DNA of 64,000 nucleotides, taken from NCBI GenBank assembly GCA_019918135.1, contig WBZZ01001035.1, positions 63,501-127,500 on the forward strand, given 5' to 3'. Below the pieces are notes generated by a model. The model saw only the letters and a program-made list of their open reading frames with translations, did not search any database and had not been told where the DNA came from. Made by a program: the position numbers and the translations under genes. Positions 9,152 to 18,962 of this stretch are shown here, piece after piece; position 1 is the first letter of the stretch; every line of letters starts with the position of its first letter. The stretch is from Paulinella micropora. Lineage: Eukaryota; Cercozoa; Imbricatea; Euglyphida; Paulinellidae.

Positions 9152-9428
9152 CGGCGGCTTGAGGAGGAGCGGGAGGAGAAGGGCGGACCTGGACCAGGCC
9201 AAGACAGGACGCTGCCGGCGGCGCCCCTGCGAGCAGGGCGGGGGGAGGGGGGGAGGCGGAGAGAATCCTCCCCCCTCGGGGCGCTGCCCCCGGGGGCGGG
9301 GCGGTGGGGGAGCGGAGATTGCACCCCCTCCCCCCGAGAGCGAGATTTACTTCCGCGCACGGCCGCCCCCCCCTTCCCCCCGCGGTGCGGCGGTCAGACC
9401 CGCCCCTCTCTCTCCCCCGCCAGAAGCG

Positions 9429-9866
9429 ATGCGGCCGGCCCCACTGCAGACGGAAGCTTTTTATGTGGGCGTCTGCGCGGCCTTGTGCTGGTGCTTGCTG
9501 TTCTTTGTGCTGCTGCCGGCGCTGGACCGTGAACGCTGCGGGCCCTGCAGCCTGCGCGCTCGGCTGTGCCGGGCCCGCCGGTGCGTGCCCGAGCGCGCCT
9601 GGCTGCCCGTGCTAGGGGCGGTCAGCCACGACCAGGCCGGCTTTTATTGGTGCCACCTGCACCATTGGCTCCTGTACTTGCTCCTGGGCACAGCCTGTTA
9701 TCTGGCGCCGGAGGAGGCCTGGCCGCCCTGGCTGCGTTCGGGCGGGGTCGGCTTTTCTTCTGTCTTGGTCATCCAGGGCCTTTGCTACCAGGACCGCTGC
9801 CGCTTTTTCTACGTGCTGCCCCAGCCCAAGGTGGCGAGCTACGGCTCGGGGACCGAGGTAGTGTGA
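9429..9866 (+). CDS. Small multi-pass membrane protein
   Basis: 145 residues starting at ATG 9429. It has an N-terminal hydrophobic segment (about 12-34, 'VCAALCWCLLFFVLL'), a Cys/Arg-rich loop with several cysteines, a second segment ('HHWLLYLLLGTACYLA') and a third ('GVGFSSVLVIQGLCY'). It fits an integral membrane protein, possibly virion-associated. No family recognised. It sits between the USP and Sel1 genes on the same strand. Confidence 0.6.
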   Translation: MRPAPLQTEAFYVGVCAALCWCLLFFVLLPALDRERCGPCSLRARLCRARRCVPERAWLPVLGAVSHDQAGFYWCHLHHWLLYLLLGTACYLAPEEAWPPWLRSGGVGFSSVLVIQGLCYQDRCRFFYVLPQPKVASYGSGTEVV

Positions 9867-10153
9867 CCCGTGCGGCCCGCCGGGCAGTCCAAGAGAGCCC
9901 CCGGGGAGGGGTAAGCGCGCGGCCCCTCTCTCCTCTCCACCCCTCCCCTTTCTGCCTCTCGGCGCACTGCTCGTTCCTCTCCGCTCTCGCTCTTCCCCCC
10001 CCCCCCTCCTTCCCCCCCCCCTCCTTCCCCCCTCTCTCTGCTCCTGCTGCTCCTTGGCTGGTCGGTCTGGGGCCCGGCCTGGCGCTACAGACCAAGAGTG
10101 GGCTGCCCCGGGGTGCGAGGGCACGGGGGGCGGGACGCTGCCGTAGCCCTAGC

Positions 10154-10903
10154 ATGGCGCACCCCTCCGCCCGGTCCCGCCAGGCCGTGATGGAGCGGGC
10201 GCTGTCTGCTTATGCACTCTTTGCAGTCAGTGAAGTGCGGTTTATTAAAACTCTCGACGCTGAGCGCCTGCGGCGGGCTCTGTCCAAGGGCGAGCACCTG
10301 CTGGACGATGACGAACTGGGCGGTCTCTTTCTGTACCAAGCGGGCCACGCACGCCTGGCCAGGCGCCGGCTCCGGGCGGCCGCGTCGTCCGGCTCGCGGC
10401 TGGCCCAGAGGTTCCTAGGCGACATGTACAGCCTGGGCCTCGGCGGACCCAGGAACAGGGGGCTGGCCATCGGTACCTGGGCCCTGGCCGCCTCGCAGGG
10501 CTGCAGCGCGTCGGTCTACAACCTGGCCGCCTTCCTGTTGACGGGCACCGGCTGCCGGCGCGACGAGGCGCGCGCCGCTCAGACCTTCCGCGCCCTGGCC
10601 GAGGCGGTGGACTGCCGGGACTCTGCCTACGCCTTCGCGTACTGCGCCCGGAACGGGCTGGGTGTGGAGCCGGACCAGCGCGTGGCCTTGGCTATGTACC
10701 GGCGCGGCGCAGAGCTCGGGTGCACAGACTGTCAGTACATGGTGGGTTTCTTTTATCAAACGGGCGTGGTTACTCGTCCCTCTCTGTCGCTGGCCATCAC
10801 CTGGTACACACTGGCGGCGCGGGGGGGCGACCGGCAGGCGCTGTCCGAGCTGCACGAGCTGTGGGGCCAGGTCATCGCCCGGCACACGGGGACGCCCGGC
10901 TGA
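10154..10903 (+). CDS. Sel1-like repeat (TPR-related) protein
   Basis: ATG at 10154 (AGCATGGCG) gives 249 residues. From about residue 70 onward there are four or five Sel1-type helical repeats: 'LGDMYSLGLGGPRNRGLAI', 'YCARNGLGVEPDQRVALAMY' and 'VGFFYQTGVVTRPSLSLAIT' show the YxxGxGVxxDxxxAxxWYxxAA pattern. Sel1 proteins are scaffolds, often linked to ER-associated degradation and ubiquitin ligases in eukaryotes, and large viruses carry many. No signal peptide or membrane segment. Role as an adaptor is inference. Confidence 0.75.
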   Translation: MAHPSARSRQAVMERALSAYALFAVSEVRFIKTLDAERLRRALSKGEHLLDDDELGGLFLYQAGHARLARRRLRAAASSGSRLAQRFLGDMYSLGLGGPRNRGLAIGTWALAASQGCSASVYNLAAFLLTGTGCRRDEARAAQTFRALAEAVDCRDSAYAFAYCARNGLGVEPDQRVALAMYRRGAELGCTDCQYMVGFFYQTGVVTRPSLSLAITWYTLAARGGDRQALSELHELWGQVIARHTGTPG

Positions 10904-11612
10904 AGCGAGGGGAGGGGGGCGCAGGGGAAGTCCGGCGGAGGAGGGTGCACAGGCTTTGGCGAGAAGAGACACGAGCAAGGGGAGAGGGTTCGAGAGGGGC
11001 CCGGCCTGGTGTAGGGCTCGTCACAAAAGGCACCAGACACGCACGCGCGCCCAGGACGGGGCGTTCGGCTTGCTGGTCGTGCGGCGCCGCGGGCGCGGGG
11101 CTGCCGGTCCGTGCGTGTGTGTGAGTGTCTGGCCGGTGGTGCGCTCGGGGGGGCGAGAGCGTTGGTCAGCAGCCTCCCGGGCCCGTGCAGGGGGTGCTAC
11201 CTCCAAGGAGCAATTTTCCCACATCCAGTCGTCTTCTAGGTCTGCCATCCGCGAAGAATAAAAAAAATGCGTTTGCTACCTGGGCCAGCAGTGCCACACA
11301 GCATGCCAGCGCGCGTGTAGGTCAGTGGTGCAGGGACAGGAAGGGGGGTGGGACGGGGAGGGGGCTCCCCTGCCCCCGCCCTGGCTCCTGCGCTCCCTGG
11401 CGTGCGCCCCTCCCCGTGAAGAAGTAGCCCCCCCACCTTCCCCCCGCCGCGGGCCCCCGGGGGGGGGGGGGGCGGGCGGCCCGGCCCGGGGGAGGGGGGC
11501 ACGCGCCCGGCCGCCGCGGGACCGTCGACCGGGGAGCCGGGTGGCCGGCGGGGGGAGGGGGTGCGCGCGGCGAGGGCGGCGGGCGGCACAGACCGACCGA
11601 GGTAAAAAGAGC
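10904..11612. other. Long intergenic region, 3' end of Sel1 and leader of next gene
   Basis: 709 bases with no supported gene. Holds AATAAA at 11257-11262 about 350 bases after the Sel1 stop, and G/C-run DNA at 11440-11530. GTAAAAAGAGC lies just ahead of the next ATG at 11613. Confidence 0.45.
11257..11262 (+). terminator. Possible polyadenylation signal
   Basis: AATAAA within GAAGAATAAAAAAAATG in a gene-free plus-strand region downstream of the Sel1-repeat gene. Confidence 0.35.
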
Positions 11613-13877
11613 ATGCAGCCCGCGCCGACAGCGTGCCAGGAGCCCGGGCCCCTGGCCCGGCGCTGGGCGGAGCTGGAGCACGAGTGCCTCCTCGCCCGTG
11701 ACCGGCTGGACACCTTCCGCGCGCTGGAGGCGGACTTGCGGGCCCGGGAGCTCCAGGAGCAGCGGCGTACGTACCGCGTGGCGCGGCTGGGCCGGGCGCA
11801 CCTGTGTTGCGACGAGTTCTATTCGCACCAGCACTGCGCCCGCGGCCGGCGCACCGCGCTGCGCGTGGCTAGGACGCTGTTGGTGCTGGAGCTGCGCGCC
11901 TTGCGACTGCCCCTGCCGCAGGTAGCCGCGTTGTGCGCCCGTGGCCGCACGCAAGCGCACCCCTGGGCGTCCGACGCGCGCTTGTGGCTGAGCGAGTGGC
12001 GCTCGCTGCAGGCGGGCCTGGGCCCCGTGGCGAGCCGGGGCCTGGCGCAGCTGGCCTGGTGGGAGCTGGGGGAGCACGTGCTCGCGCGCCACGCGCCGTA
12101 CCTGTGCGGTCGCGCGGGCTGGCCGGCGCTAGGCCTCACCCGGCACGTGTCGGCCGCGGGGGGCCGTCGTTGGGCCCCGACCCGGTAGTCGTCCGCGCCT
12201 GGCTGGCGCTGGAGCGGGCGGTACAGCGCGTGGCACCCTGCGCGGGGCCCGGGCTGTCCGCGCCGGCGGACCCCGGCGCGGTGGGGGCCGAGGTCCGCCG
12301 CTGGGCGGCCGCTTCGTTCCGGCAGAGGTTGGCGGCCGAGACAGAACGCTGCCTCCGCGACGCCGCCTCCCTCGGGGACGAAGCTTCTCTCTGGGGCGAG
12401 TACCAACGGCTCGGGGCCCTGCCCCGTGACCTTTGGCAGGAGTGGGTAGCACCCGTCGTGCGCCACGCCTGGGGGCCGGGGCGGCCACGGCACGGCCCTG
12501 CACGCCCTGTGCCTAGAACTCAACGGGAGGCGCTGGTGGGCGGGGGTGCGTGACTTCTTCGTGGCCTTTGCTCCCCCGCCGGACGACGCGGCGGACTCGC
12601 CGTTCGCCGGGCAGGGCTGGCCCCCGCCCGGGCGCCAGCTCGGCCGGCCCGCCCGCGCCCGGCGGCAGCTCGGCCAGCCCGCCCGCTCCCGAGGCGTGGC
12701 GTCTGGCCTGGCAGGGCCTGCAGGCGGCGTGCTGCTCCGCCGCCGGGGTGGCCGAGGCCCTGCGCTGGTTGCAGGACGCCGAGGACCGGCAGGACACGCT
12801 GTCCGTCCCGCGCTGGGACGGTGCGCAGCGCGACCGAGGCGGCGCCGAGGCGGGCCTGCCGCCCCTGGTGGAGTTGCTGGGGGGCCTGCTGCAGCACGCG
12901 CTCCCGGAGCTGCGGGACTTGGCGGACCCGGGCGTAGCCGACAGCGACTCTCTCTTCACACTGTCCCCCGGGCGCCTCGAGCAGCGGCGCAGGGCCGACC
13001 TGGCGCGGGCGCGCGCCGCGCGGCTGCGCCGGGTGTGCGCCGCGTACCGCCAACTCGAGGCGGGGGCCGCCCTGCTGTGCCCCGGCAGCGAGGCGCACGC
13101 CTTGCTGCGGGCCCTCGCCGGCTCGACCCTGGCAGCCAGCTTCCGGGCCGAAGCCAGCGCCGCGGGGGGCACGGACGACGGCCCCCCTGGCTCCGGTTGC
13201 CCGGCCCTCTGCTCCAGGCACGACATGCGCTCTGGTTTAATTTCCTCTTGTTGTCTTTGTTGTGGGGCGCGGGAGAGGTCTGGGCCCACGGCGCCGCCGC
13301 CGAGGCCCGGGTGGCGGGCACGCTCGCCGCCGCCTGGGCCCGGGTTGTGTCCAGGTTCCAGAGCCTGTGCGCGGCCAGGGTGCGCCTCCTAGGCGCTCTG
13401 CCGGAGGTGCGCGCCTGGCAGGCAGAATGTGAGGCGGCGTACGGGAGCCTCAGCGCCGCGGCGCGGGGGCTCGATTCCACCCTCGCTACGGCTACCGACA
13501 CCACGCCGCCCGCCGCGCCCGGCGGGGCCCTGCTGCCAGGCCCGGAGGCGGCGGGCTGGCCGGACACCAGCGCGTGGCAGTGGCTGGCCCACGGGGCGGT
13601 GCTAGGCCCGCGCGTGGACGCGTACCTGAGCGACGTGGCGAGCGAGTGGCAGGAACTGCTGGGCTTTGTGCGCTCGCGCTGGGGCTGGGAGCTGCCCGCG
13701 CTCGGCGCCCCGCCGGCGGTCGGCGGACCGGGGCTCGCCCCGGCCGGGGCGGTCGGCGGGCCGGGGCTGGGCACCCTGGCCCAGCTCCGCGCGCGGCTCG
13801 CGGCCTCGCACCGACAGACACAGTTTCTAGAAGAGCTGCGGAGGCTGCTGGTGCACTGGCCCGCCGCGGGGCCCTAG
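11613..13877 (+). CDS. Large alpha-helical protein of unknown function, several frame breaks
   Basis: Protein-like sequence runs from ATG 11613 to a stop at 13877 but hops between frames: frame 3 to about 12160 (G6 run 12158-12163), frame 2 to about 12480 (G runs), frame 3 to about 12620, frame 1 to about 13170-13200, then frame 3 to the end. Each piece is rich in Ala/Leu/Arg helices with scattered Trp and Cys ('HLCCDEFYSHQHCARGRR' early), and one strongly hydrophobic stretch occurs near 13235-13280. Together this would be one protein of roughly 750 residues. I do not recognise the family. Nothing suggests separate genes, since no internal ATG has a leader. The same architecture of breaks is seen in other very G+C-rich genes. 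Confidence 0.5.
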
Positions 13878-14837
13878 CCCCGCCGCGGCGGGCCCTTCCC
13901 CCTCCCGTTCTCGCGCCCCACAGGCCGCCCGCCTCTCTTCGACCCAGCGCAGACAAGCGCTGCGCTCCGAGGGCGAGAGTTCTGGCGGTACGTCCCGGCG
14001 CATCCCCTGTCCGTAACAGCACACGGACGCGGCCCTCCAGTCCGGCTGTTCGTGGCCGGCCGGCCACGACAGGTCGTGCCCGTAGACTGCCAGGTTGCGA
14101 GGCGGGCACCCGCACACCCGATTCAACATGAAGTTGCCGTGCGTAAAGAGGCAGGCCCTGAAGCCCCGCTCAGCGCACGGCTGCCGGGCCAGCAACCAGT
14201 TGGCTAGCGCGTTCTGCTCGGCGCACCGTCGCTGGTAGCTAAACAAGTTCACGAGTGCGTTCGCGCGGCACGGCCGGTACGAGACCCGAGGTCGGCGGCA
14301 GGCGCTGACCAGCGAGTTCACCCGGCTAAAATCCAGCAGGGACTCACCATGTTCCAGGAGGAACCCGTACTCTTCCTGCTTCTCGCGCGTGCGGGCCAGC
14401 CCTGCCAGTTGCTGCAGGCTACACTTCACCACGCCGAAGGAGCACGTGACCTCGGCCAAGCTGCACTCGTACACCCTCTCCGCTCCGTACCGGCGGCGCG
14501 GCAGGCAGGGCTCCTCCGCCAGCTCCGGCAGCACCAGGATCTGGAGCCCCCGGAGGTGCGCATAACGCCCCGCCACCAGGAGGCTAGTTAGTATGGCGCG
14601 CGGCAGGAAGGAACAGGCCAGCGCGTTGGCGCCCTGCTGCTCGAGGGCCCGGCGCGCTTCACCGAGCGCGGGCAGCTCGAGCGGATCACCGTCCAGCGGC
14701 GTGGCCGAGGCGCTGAAGGCAGCCTCGGCCTCACGGAGGCTAGGGTAATTGGTCGTCACACGCAAGTGCCTGACCCAGCGCACACTGCTCTTCCCGCCCG
14801 GGCCTCTTTCTCTCTCGTCGGAGCCCAAGCCCGCCAT
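13827..14837 (-). CDS. Possible deaminase-fold protein
   Basis: The frame is open from further upstream, but the first ATG with a protein-like N-terminus is at 14837, giving 336 residues. Residues 205-211 read 'CAEQNAL', and 'VCGCPP' follows about 36 residues later. Cytidine deaminases have a C/HAE zinc-and-catalysis motif followed about 33-36 residues later by PCxxC, so the arrangement resembles that fold. The second motif is CxC rather than CxxC, so zinc binding may differ or the resemblance may be accidental. The last ~30 residues are low complexity and overlap the convergent gene ending at 13877 by 51 bases, so the true stop may lie earlier. Confidence 0.45.
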   Translation of the reverse strand: MAGLGSDERERGPGGKSSVRWVRHLRVTTNYPSLREAEAAFSASATPLDGDPLELPALGEARRALEQQGANALACSFLPRAILTSLLVAGRYAHLRGLQILVLPELAEEPCLPRRRYGAERVYECSLAEVTCSFGVVKCSLQQLAGLARTREKQEEYGFLLEHGESLLDFSRVNSLVSACRRPRVSYRPCRANALVNLFSYQRRCAEQNALANWLLARQPCAERGFRACLFTHGNFMLNRVCGCPPRNLAVYGHDLSWPAGHEQPDWRAASVCCYGQGMRRDVPPELSPSERSACLRWVEERRAACGAREREGEGPAAAGLGPRGGPVHQQPPQLF

Positions 14838-15120
14838 CTCCCGGGATAGTCTTCGGAGGTCGAGCACTCTGTATGTTTGGGGGAGTACGTTCGTTCCGCG
14901 CAGAAAAGGAGGGGCTGCGTTGTCTCCCCGCCATCCGCGCTCGCTCTCTTTCCTTCTCCCCCTTCCCACCCCCCTGCCCAACTCTCTCTCTCTCCCTTTC
15001 CCTCCGGCAGAATCGGTGCTGTGCCAACCCCCTCTCCCCCTCTTTCCTTTCTCACTGGCCGTCCGTCCGGTCGCCCGCAGCCTGCGGCGCGGTCGAGGCA
15101 CACCGAGTTCCAAGTCTTCT
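14838..15120. other. Pyrimidine-rich intergenic region
   Basis: C/T-rich DNA (about 14930-15060) between two tandem minus-strand genes. It is the likely leader of the deaminase-like gene and 3' region of the RRM gene. No supported gene. Confidence 0.4.
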
Positions 15121-15910
15121 TTAATGAACAGCCTTTCGTACTAGCAACTTTGGGGGAGCCGGGTGGCCGTTCGCCGGTCCCGCGTAGCAGGTCAGTGCAT
15201 AGACCGGCTGCTTCGGTAAAACACCGTAATTTGTCACCCAGGCAGGCCCCCAGCGCCAGGCGCCAGCGTGGGGTAGGCTAGCGGTAGGTCCCCCGCGCCA
15301 GGCGCCAGCGCGGGGTAGGCTAGTAGCTGGTGGAAGCTCGCTGGCTGGCGCTCGGCCCTCCGCCTTGGCCACGCGCAGGACTCTGCCGCCCAGCACATGC
15401 ACGCGCGACAGAACTCGCTGTGCCTCTTCCACTTCGCCAAACGTGACAAAGCAGAAACCACGGTGGACCGGGCGCAGGCCGGCGCAGAACTTGAGCTGCA
15501 CATTGATCACCCGGCCCTGGGCGGCAAAGTAGTCCCTCAGGTCCTGGAGGGAGGTGGAAGGAGCAAGGTTGCCTACGAACAGCTTGCGCGTATATACGCC
15601 GGTGCGGTGCAGTCCTTGCCGCTCGCCCGCTCGACAGTCCACTTTGCGGCCGAGGACCATGAGCCCGTTGGCTATCACTTGCCGCGCGGCCACGGCGCTC
15701 GCAAAGGTAGCAAAGGCAAAGCCCCTGGACCGCCCCTGGTGATAGACGAGTCGCAGTCGCTGGACCTCTACGCCCGCGTCTACGAGGGCCTGCCAGATCT
15801 GTTCGTAGGTCGCGTTCCCTGGTAGGCCTCCCAAGAAGACCTGCCGGCAGCCGAAGAGGCCTTTTCTGGCCGGAGGAGTTGGCTGGGGCGTGGCCTGGCC
15901 CTTGAACCAT
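15121..15910 (-). CDS. Two-RRM RNA-binding protein
   Basis: Two RNA recognition motifs are clear. RRM1 has RNP2 'VFLGGLP' and RNP1 'RGFAFATF'. RRM2 has RNP2 'KLFVGNLA' and RNP1 'RGFCFVTF'. The tail carries a short repeat 'SLPRAGAWRGGPTA / SLPHAGAWRWGPA'. The frame with RRM1 has no ATG upstream, but an ATG at 15910 in the neighbouring frame opens a Ser/Lys-rich leader, so a one-base break near 15830-15870 is likely. RRM proteins bind single-stranded RNA, and a role in viral or host mRNA processing is inference. Length (about 260 residues) resembles hnRNP-A/B and Musashi-like double-RRM proteins. Confidence 0.75.
15237..15321 (-). repeat. ~41-bp direct repeat in the RRM gene tail
   Basis: GGCGCCAGCG(T/C)GGGGTAGGCTAG occurs twice, encoding the duplicated Pro/Gly/Trp motif of the C-terminal tail. 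Confidence 0.7.
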
Positions 15911-16309
15911 CTGGCACCGTGTCCCGACTACGCTTTGTGTCTTAACCAGGGCAGGCCTAGCGACGGTCGGCAGGGGGGTACTCCTCTTCCCCACGCCCCG
16001 TGTGCGCGCAGGCACACCCCGCACCGGGCGGGGGGGGGGGGGGGAGCGCTTACCCCCCCCCCCCCCCCCTCTCCCCACGCACCCCCTCTTCCCCCGTGGT
16101 GTGGGCGGAGGCGGGCGCGCGGGCCCACGGCCACCGGAGGTGTCCCCTCGGAACGCCCGCCCCCCCCTCCCCCCGCGCGCCGGTTGCCGGGGGCCAAGGG
16201 GGGAGGACGCCGCCCGCTTCCCCCCCCCCCCTGCTCCCCCACACTCGGGCAGGCGTGGCGGGTGGGGGGGGTGGACGACAAGCAGAGGAAGGGGTTAGGG
16301 TTTCTAGCT
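15911..16309. other. Intergenic region with G and C runs
   Basis: Contains G run about 16029-16043 and C runs about 16054-16070 and 16219-16230. No supported gene. Leads into the tandem array. Confidence 0.45.
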
Positions 16310-17135
16310 TACAGGTGCTCAACGCCCAGAGGAGAGAGAGGGGGGGGGCTTTCCTGCTCGAGGTGGTGCTAAAACCCAGGGGGGGGGGGGTTTGCTATAC
16401 GCAGTGCTAAAAGCCTGGGGGTAGGGGGGGGGGTTTTCCTGCTAAAGGTGGTGCTAAAGCTCACGAGAGGGAGGGTGCTTCCTGCTAATTTAAAACGCGG
16501 TGCCAAAACCTGGGGGAGGGGTTTTGCAAAGTGCGGTGCTGGAAACCCGGGGTAGGAAGGGGGGGCTTTTCTGCTAAACGCGGTGCTAAAACCCAGGGGG
16601 AGGTTTGCTACAGGCGGTGCTAGAACCCAGGGCAGGAGGGGGGGGGGGGGGCTTTTCTGCTAAAAGCGGTGCTAAAACCCAGGGGGGGGGGGGGTTTGCT
16701 AAACGCAGTGCTAAAACCTAGGGTAGGGGGGGCTGTTCTGCTAAACAAAGTGCTAAAAACCTAGGGTAGGGGGGGGCTGTTCTGCTAAACGCAGTGCTAA
16801 AAACCTAGGGTAGGGGGGGCTGTTCTGCTAAACGCAGTGCTAAAACCTAGGGGGGGGCTGTTCTGCTAAACAAGTGCTAAAACCAGGGTAGGGGGGGGCT
16901 TTGCTAAACGCAGTGCTAAAACCTAGGGTAGGGGGGGCTGTTCTGCTAAACGCAGTGCTAAAACCTAGGGTAGGGGCTGTTCTGCTAAACAAGGTGCTAA
17001 AAACCTAGGGTGGGGGGGCTGTTCTGCTAAACGGTGCTAAAAACCTAGGGTAGGGGAGCTGTTCTGCTAAACGCGGTGCTAAAACCAGGGGGAGGGCTGT
17101 TCTGCTAAACGCCAAGGATGGGGGGGGCTTGCTGC
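16310..17135 (+). repeat. G-rich tandem array, ~20 copies of a 37-50-bp unit
   Basis: The unit contains CTGCTAAACGCAGTGCTAAA followed by ACC(T/C)AGGGTAGG and a G run. Copies at the left (16330-16650) are diverged in length and sequence, while those from about 16690 to 17000 are almost identical, so the array is growing or being homogenised at its right. Every unit contributes G runs of three or more, giving strong quadruplex potential on the plus strand. No coding frame passes through convincingly. Possible roles: origin, telomere-like or recombination region. Confidence 0.9.
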
Positions 17136-17600
17136 TAAACGGGCCGTGGAGCTGGTCCGGTGCATCGCCGGCGCGCCCGTGCCGCCAGGCGTGCTCTGCC
17201 CGCCCGGCCGGCCGCCCGGCCGCGTACGCGGCCGCGACGCAGGCGTTCCTGGAGGCAGTCGCGCCGAGCGGGGGGGCCATTCCTTTTGTCACGACTTATC
17301 TGGGCGCACCCCGGTGATCGGCACTCTCCCCCGGGGGGGGGCTAAGCGGGGGGTGCGCGCAGCGTGGGCCCGAGAAAATTAAAAGTCTTCTGCAGCAGCT
17401 CTCATTTAATATTAGGATAAGGCTAGGAAGGACCAGTGGCCCCGTAGGCTAGGCAAGGGGGGGGGGTCTGTCTTCTCCGGAGCCTGTGTCCTCTGGGCGC
17501 GGTGTGTCAGGGGCCTAGCCGCAAAAGAAGCAGGCGGGCGCCCGGTCGTAGCCCCTAGCTCCTACCCGCCCAGCCTGTCCTGGCGGACCGTAGCTGCTAG
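17136..17600. other. Gap after tandem array
   Basis: 465 bases, partly protein-like in one frame around 17129-17317 but too short to trust. A+T-rich patch at 17377-17415 (GAAAATTAAAAG, TTTAATATTAGG) probably belongs to the 3' end of the minus-strand gene ending at 17601. Confidence 0.35.
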
Positions 17601-18962
17601 CTAGATGTTACAGGCCTCTCCCAACCGCAGGCTCACGCGCGTGCGGTCGGCGATGTCCCGGCAGCCCGACCCCGCCGCCAGGTTGGCCAGGTCCCATCGC
17701 GACAGGTCCTGGCGCAGCGACGAAGCGCCGAAAAACAGTCTTTGCATAGTGACGACACCGCTCACGTTCCAGGCGGCCAGGCTGCGGTTGAAGGACCGCG
17801 CGCCCTCGAACATGGAGCTCAGGTCCAGGTCAGCGGGGCCCAGGCGCCAGGACGCCAGGTCCGAGTCGAACCTGCTGGCGCCACGGAAGGTACCGACGAA
17901 GGAAGTGACCGAGCTGACGTCCCAAGCGCTGAGGGAGCTGTTGAAGAGTGTCGCGCCCTCGAAGGACCTGGCCAACGACCGGAGGGGGCCGTGCGGGCTG
18001 GGGGGTGGCGGGGTCGGCGGCAGGCTCAGCAGAGAGGAGGCCCCCCGGAAGTGCTCCCCTAGGGTAGGGTGCAGGCTGACGGGGCCCCACTGGTGGATGC
18101 GCAGCAGGCCGGCCGCGAGTATGGGGTCGGTGTGGGCCAGGGACCAGCCCGGCGCGGCCTCCGAGGTGATCCGAATGTCGTACACGCCACGCTGCGAGTA
18201 GTTGTGAGCGCAGGGCACAAAGGGTATATAGCAGCACGAGGTTTGGTTGTCCCCCCAGTCGACCTCCGAGCCCTCGTCGGTATAGTTGGTTGGCGCCTGG
18301 GCCAAGCGCCGGCGGACCGTCCCCGGGGCCGGGGGCTCGAACGGCAGCACGAGTGGCACCGAGGTGTCATTGATAAACCACTCGATGTTGCCGACCAGGG
18401 CCGCGGTCCCGTTGCTCGTTCCGCCGGCCGGGGCGGTGCTCGTGGTGGCGGCCGCAGTGCTCGTGGTCGTCGTCGCCCCACCCGCCGCCCGCCGGCGCGG
18501 TGCTCGTGGTGGCGGCCGCAGTGCTCGTGGTCGTCGCCCCACCGCCGCCGCCGCCGGCGCGGTGCTCGTGGTCGTCGTCGCCCCACCACCGCCGCCGCCG
18601 GCGCGGTGCTCGTGGTCGTCGTCGCCCCACCCCCGCCGCCCGCCGGCGCGGTGCTCGTGGTCGTCGTCGCCCCACCGCCGCCGCCGGCCGGGGCGGTGCT
18701 CGTGGTCGTCGTCGCCCCACCGCCGCCGCGCCGGCGCGGTGCTCGTGGTCGTCGTCGCCCCACCGCCGCCGCCGGCCGGGGTGGTGCTCGTGGTCCCATT
18801 GCCCGCCCCGGCCGGTGGCATGGTGCTGGTGAGGCCGGGCTCTGGGGCTGGCAGCCGCTGGCCCCCCTCGAAGCCGCTCGTGCTTAGCCACAGGCACAGT
18901 GGAAGGGCTGACGCAGGGACAGGCTCCAACAGGATTAACACACACAGGACAGTGCTCCACAT
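17601..18962 (-). CDS. Secreted/surface protein: signal peptide, mucin-like repeats, PKD-like, BspA-like repeats
   Basis: ATG at 18962 opens with a signal peptide ('MWSTVLCVLILLEPVPASA'). Next come Thr/Ser/Ala/Gly repeats ('ATTTTSTAPAGGG') typical of O-glycosylated stalks; the repeats slip out of and back into frame within 18430-18790. A segment with 'VDWGDN' and 'CAHNYSQRGVYDIRI' follows, resembling PKD-type immunoglobulin-like domains. The last third has BspA/DUF285 repeats ('FEGATLFNSSLSAWDVSSV', 'FRGASRFDSDLASW'). Many N-x-S/T sites occur. BspA-type repeats are found on bacterial, protist and some viral surfaces. No C-terminal membrane anchor is visible. A related protein lies at 37086-39295. 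Confidence 0.75.
   Translation of the reverse strand: MWSTVLCVLILLEPVPASALPLCLWLSTSGFEGGQRLPAPEPGLTSTMPPAGAGNGTTSTTPAGGGGGATTTTSTAPARRRWGDDDHEHRPGRRRRWGDDDHEHRAGGRRGWGDDDHEHRAGGGGGGATTTTSTAPAAAAVGRRPRALRPPPRAPRRRAAGGATTTTSTAAATTSTAPAGGTSNGTAALVGNIEWFINDTSVPLVLPFEPPAPGTVRRRLAQAPTNYTDEGSEVDWGDNQTSCCYIPFVPCAHNYSQRGVYDIRITSEAAPGWSLAHTDPILAAGLLRIHQWGPVSLHPTLGEHFRGASSLLSLPPTPPPPSPHGPLRSLARSFEGATLFNSSLSAWDVSSVTSFVGTFRGASRFDSDLASWRLGPADLDLSSMFEGARSFNRSLAAWNVSGVVTMQRLFFGASSLRQDLSRWDLANLAAGSGCRDIADRTRVSLRLGEACNI
18430..18790 (-). repeat. ~36-39-bp tandem repeat encoding Thr-rich stalk
   Basis: About nine copies of a unit containing GGTGCTCGTGGTCGTCGTCG (plus strand) encode Thr/Ser/Pro/Ala/Gly on the minus strand. 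Unit lengths vary by a few bases, which explains the frame slips between a Thr-rich and an Asp/His/Arg-rich reading. Confidence 0.85.

Noticed and set aside
16310..17135. CRISPR array
   Set aside because: Units are contiguous variants of one sequence with no unique spacers, and the genes are eukaryotic-virus-like.
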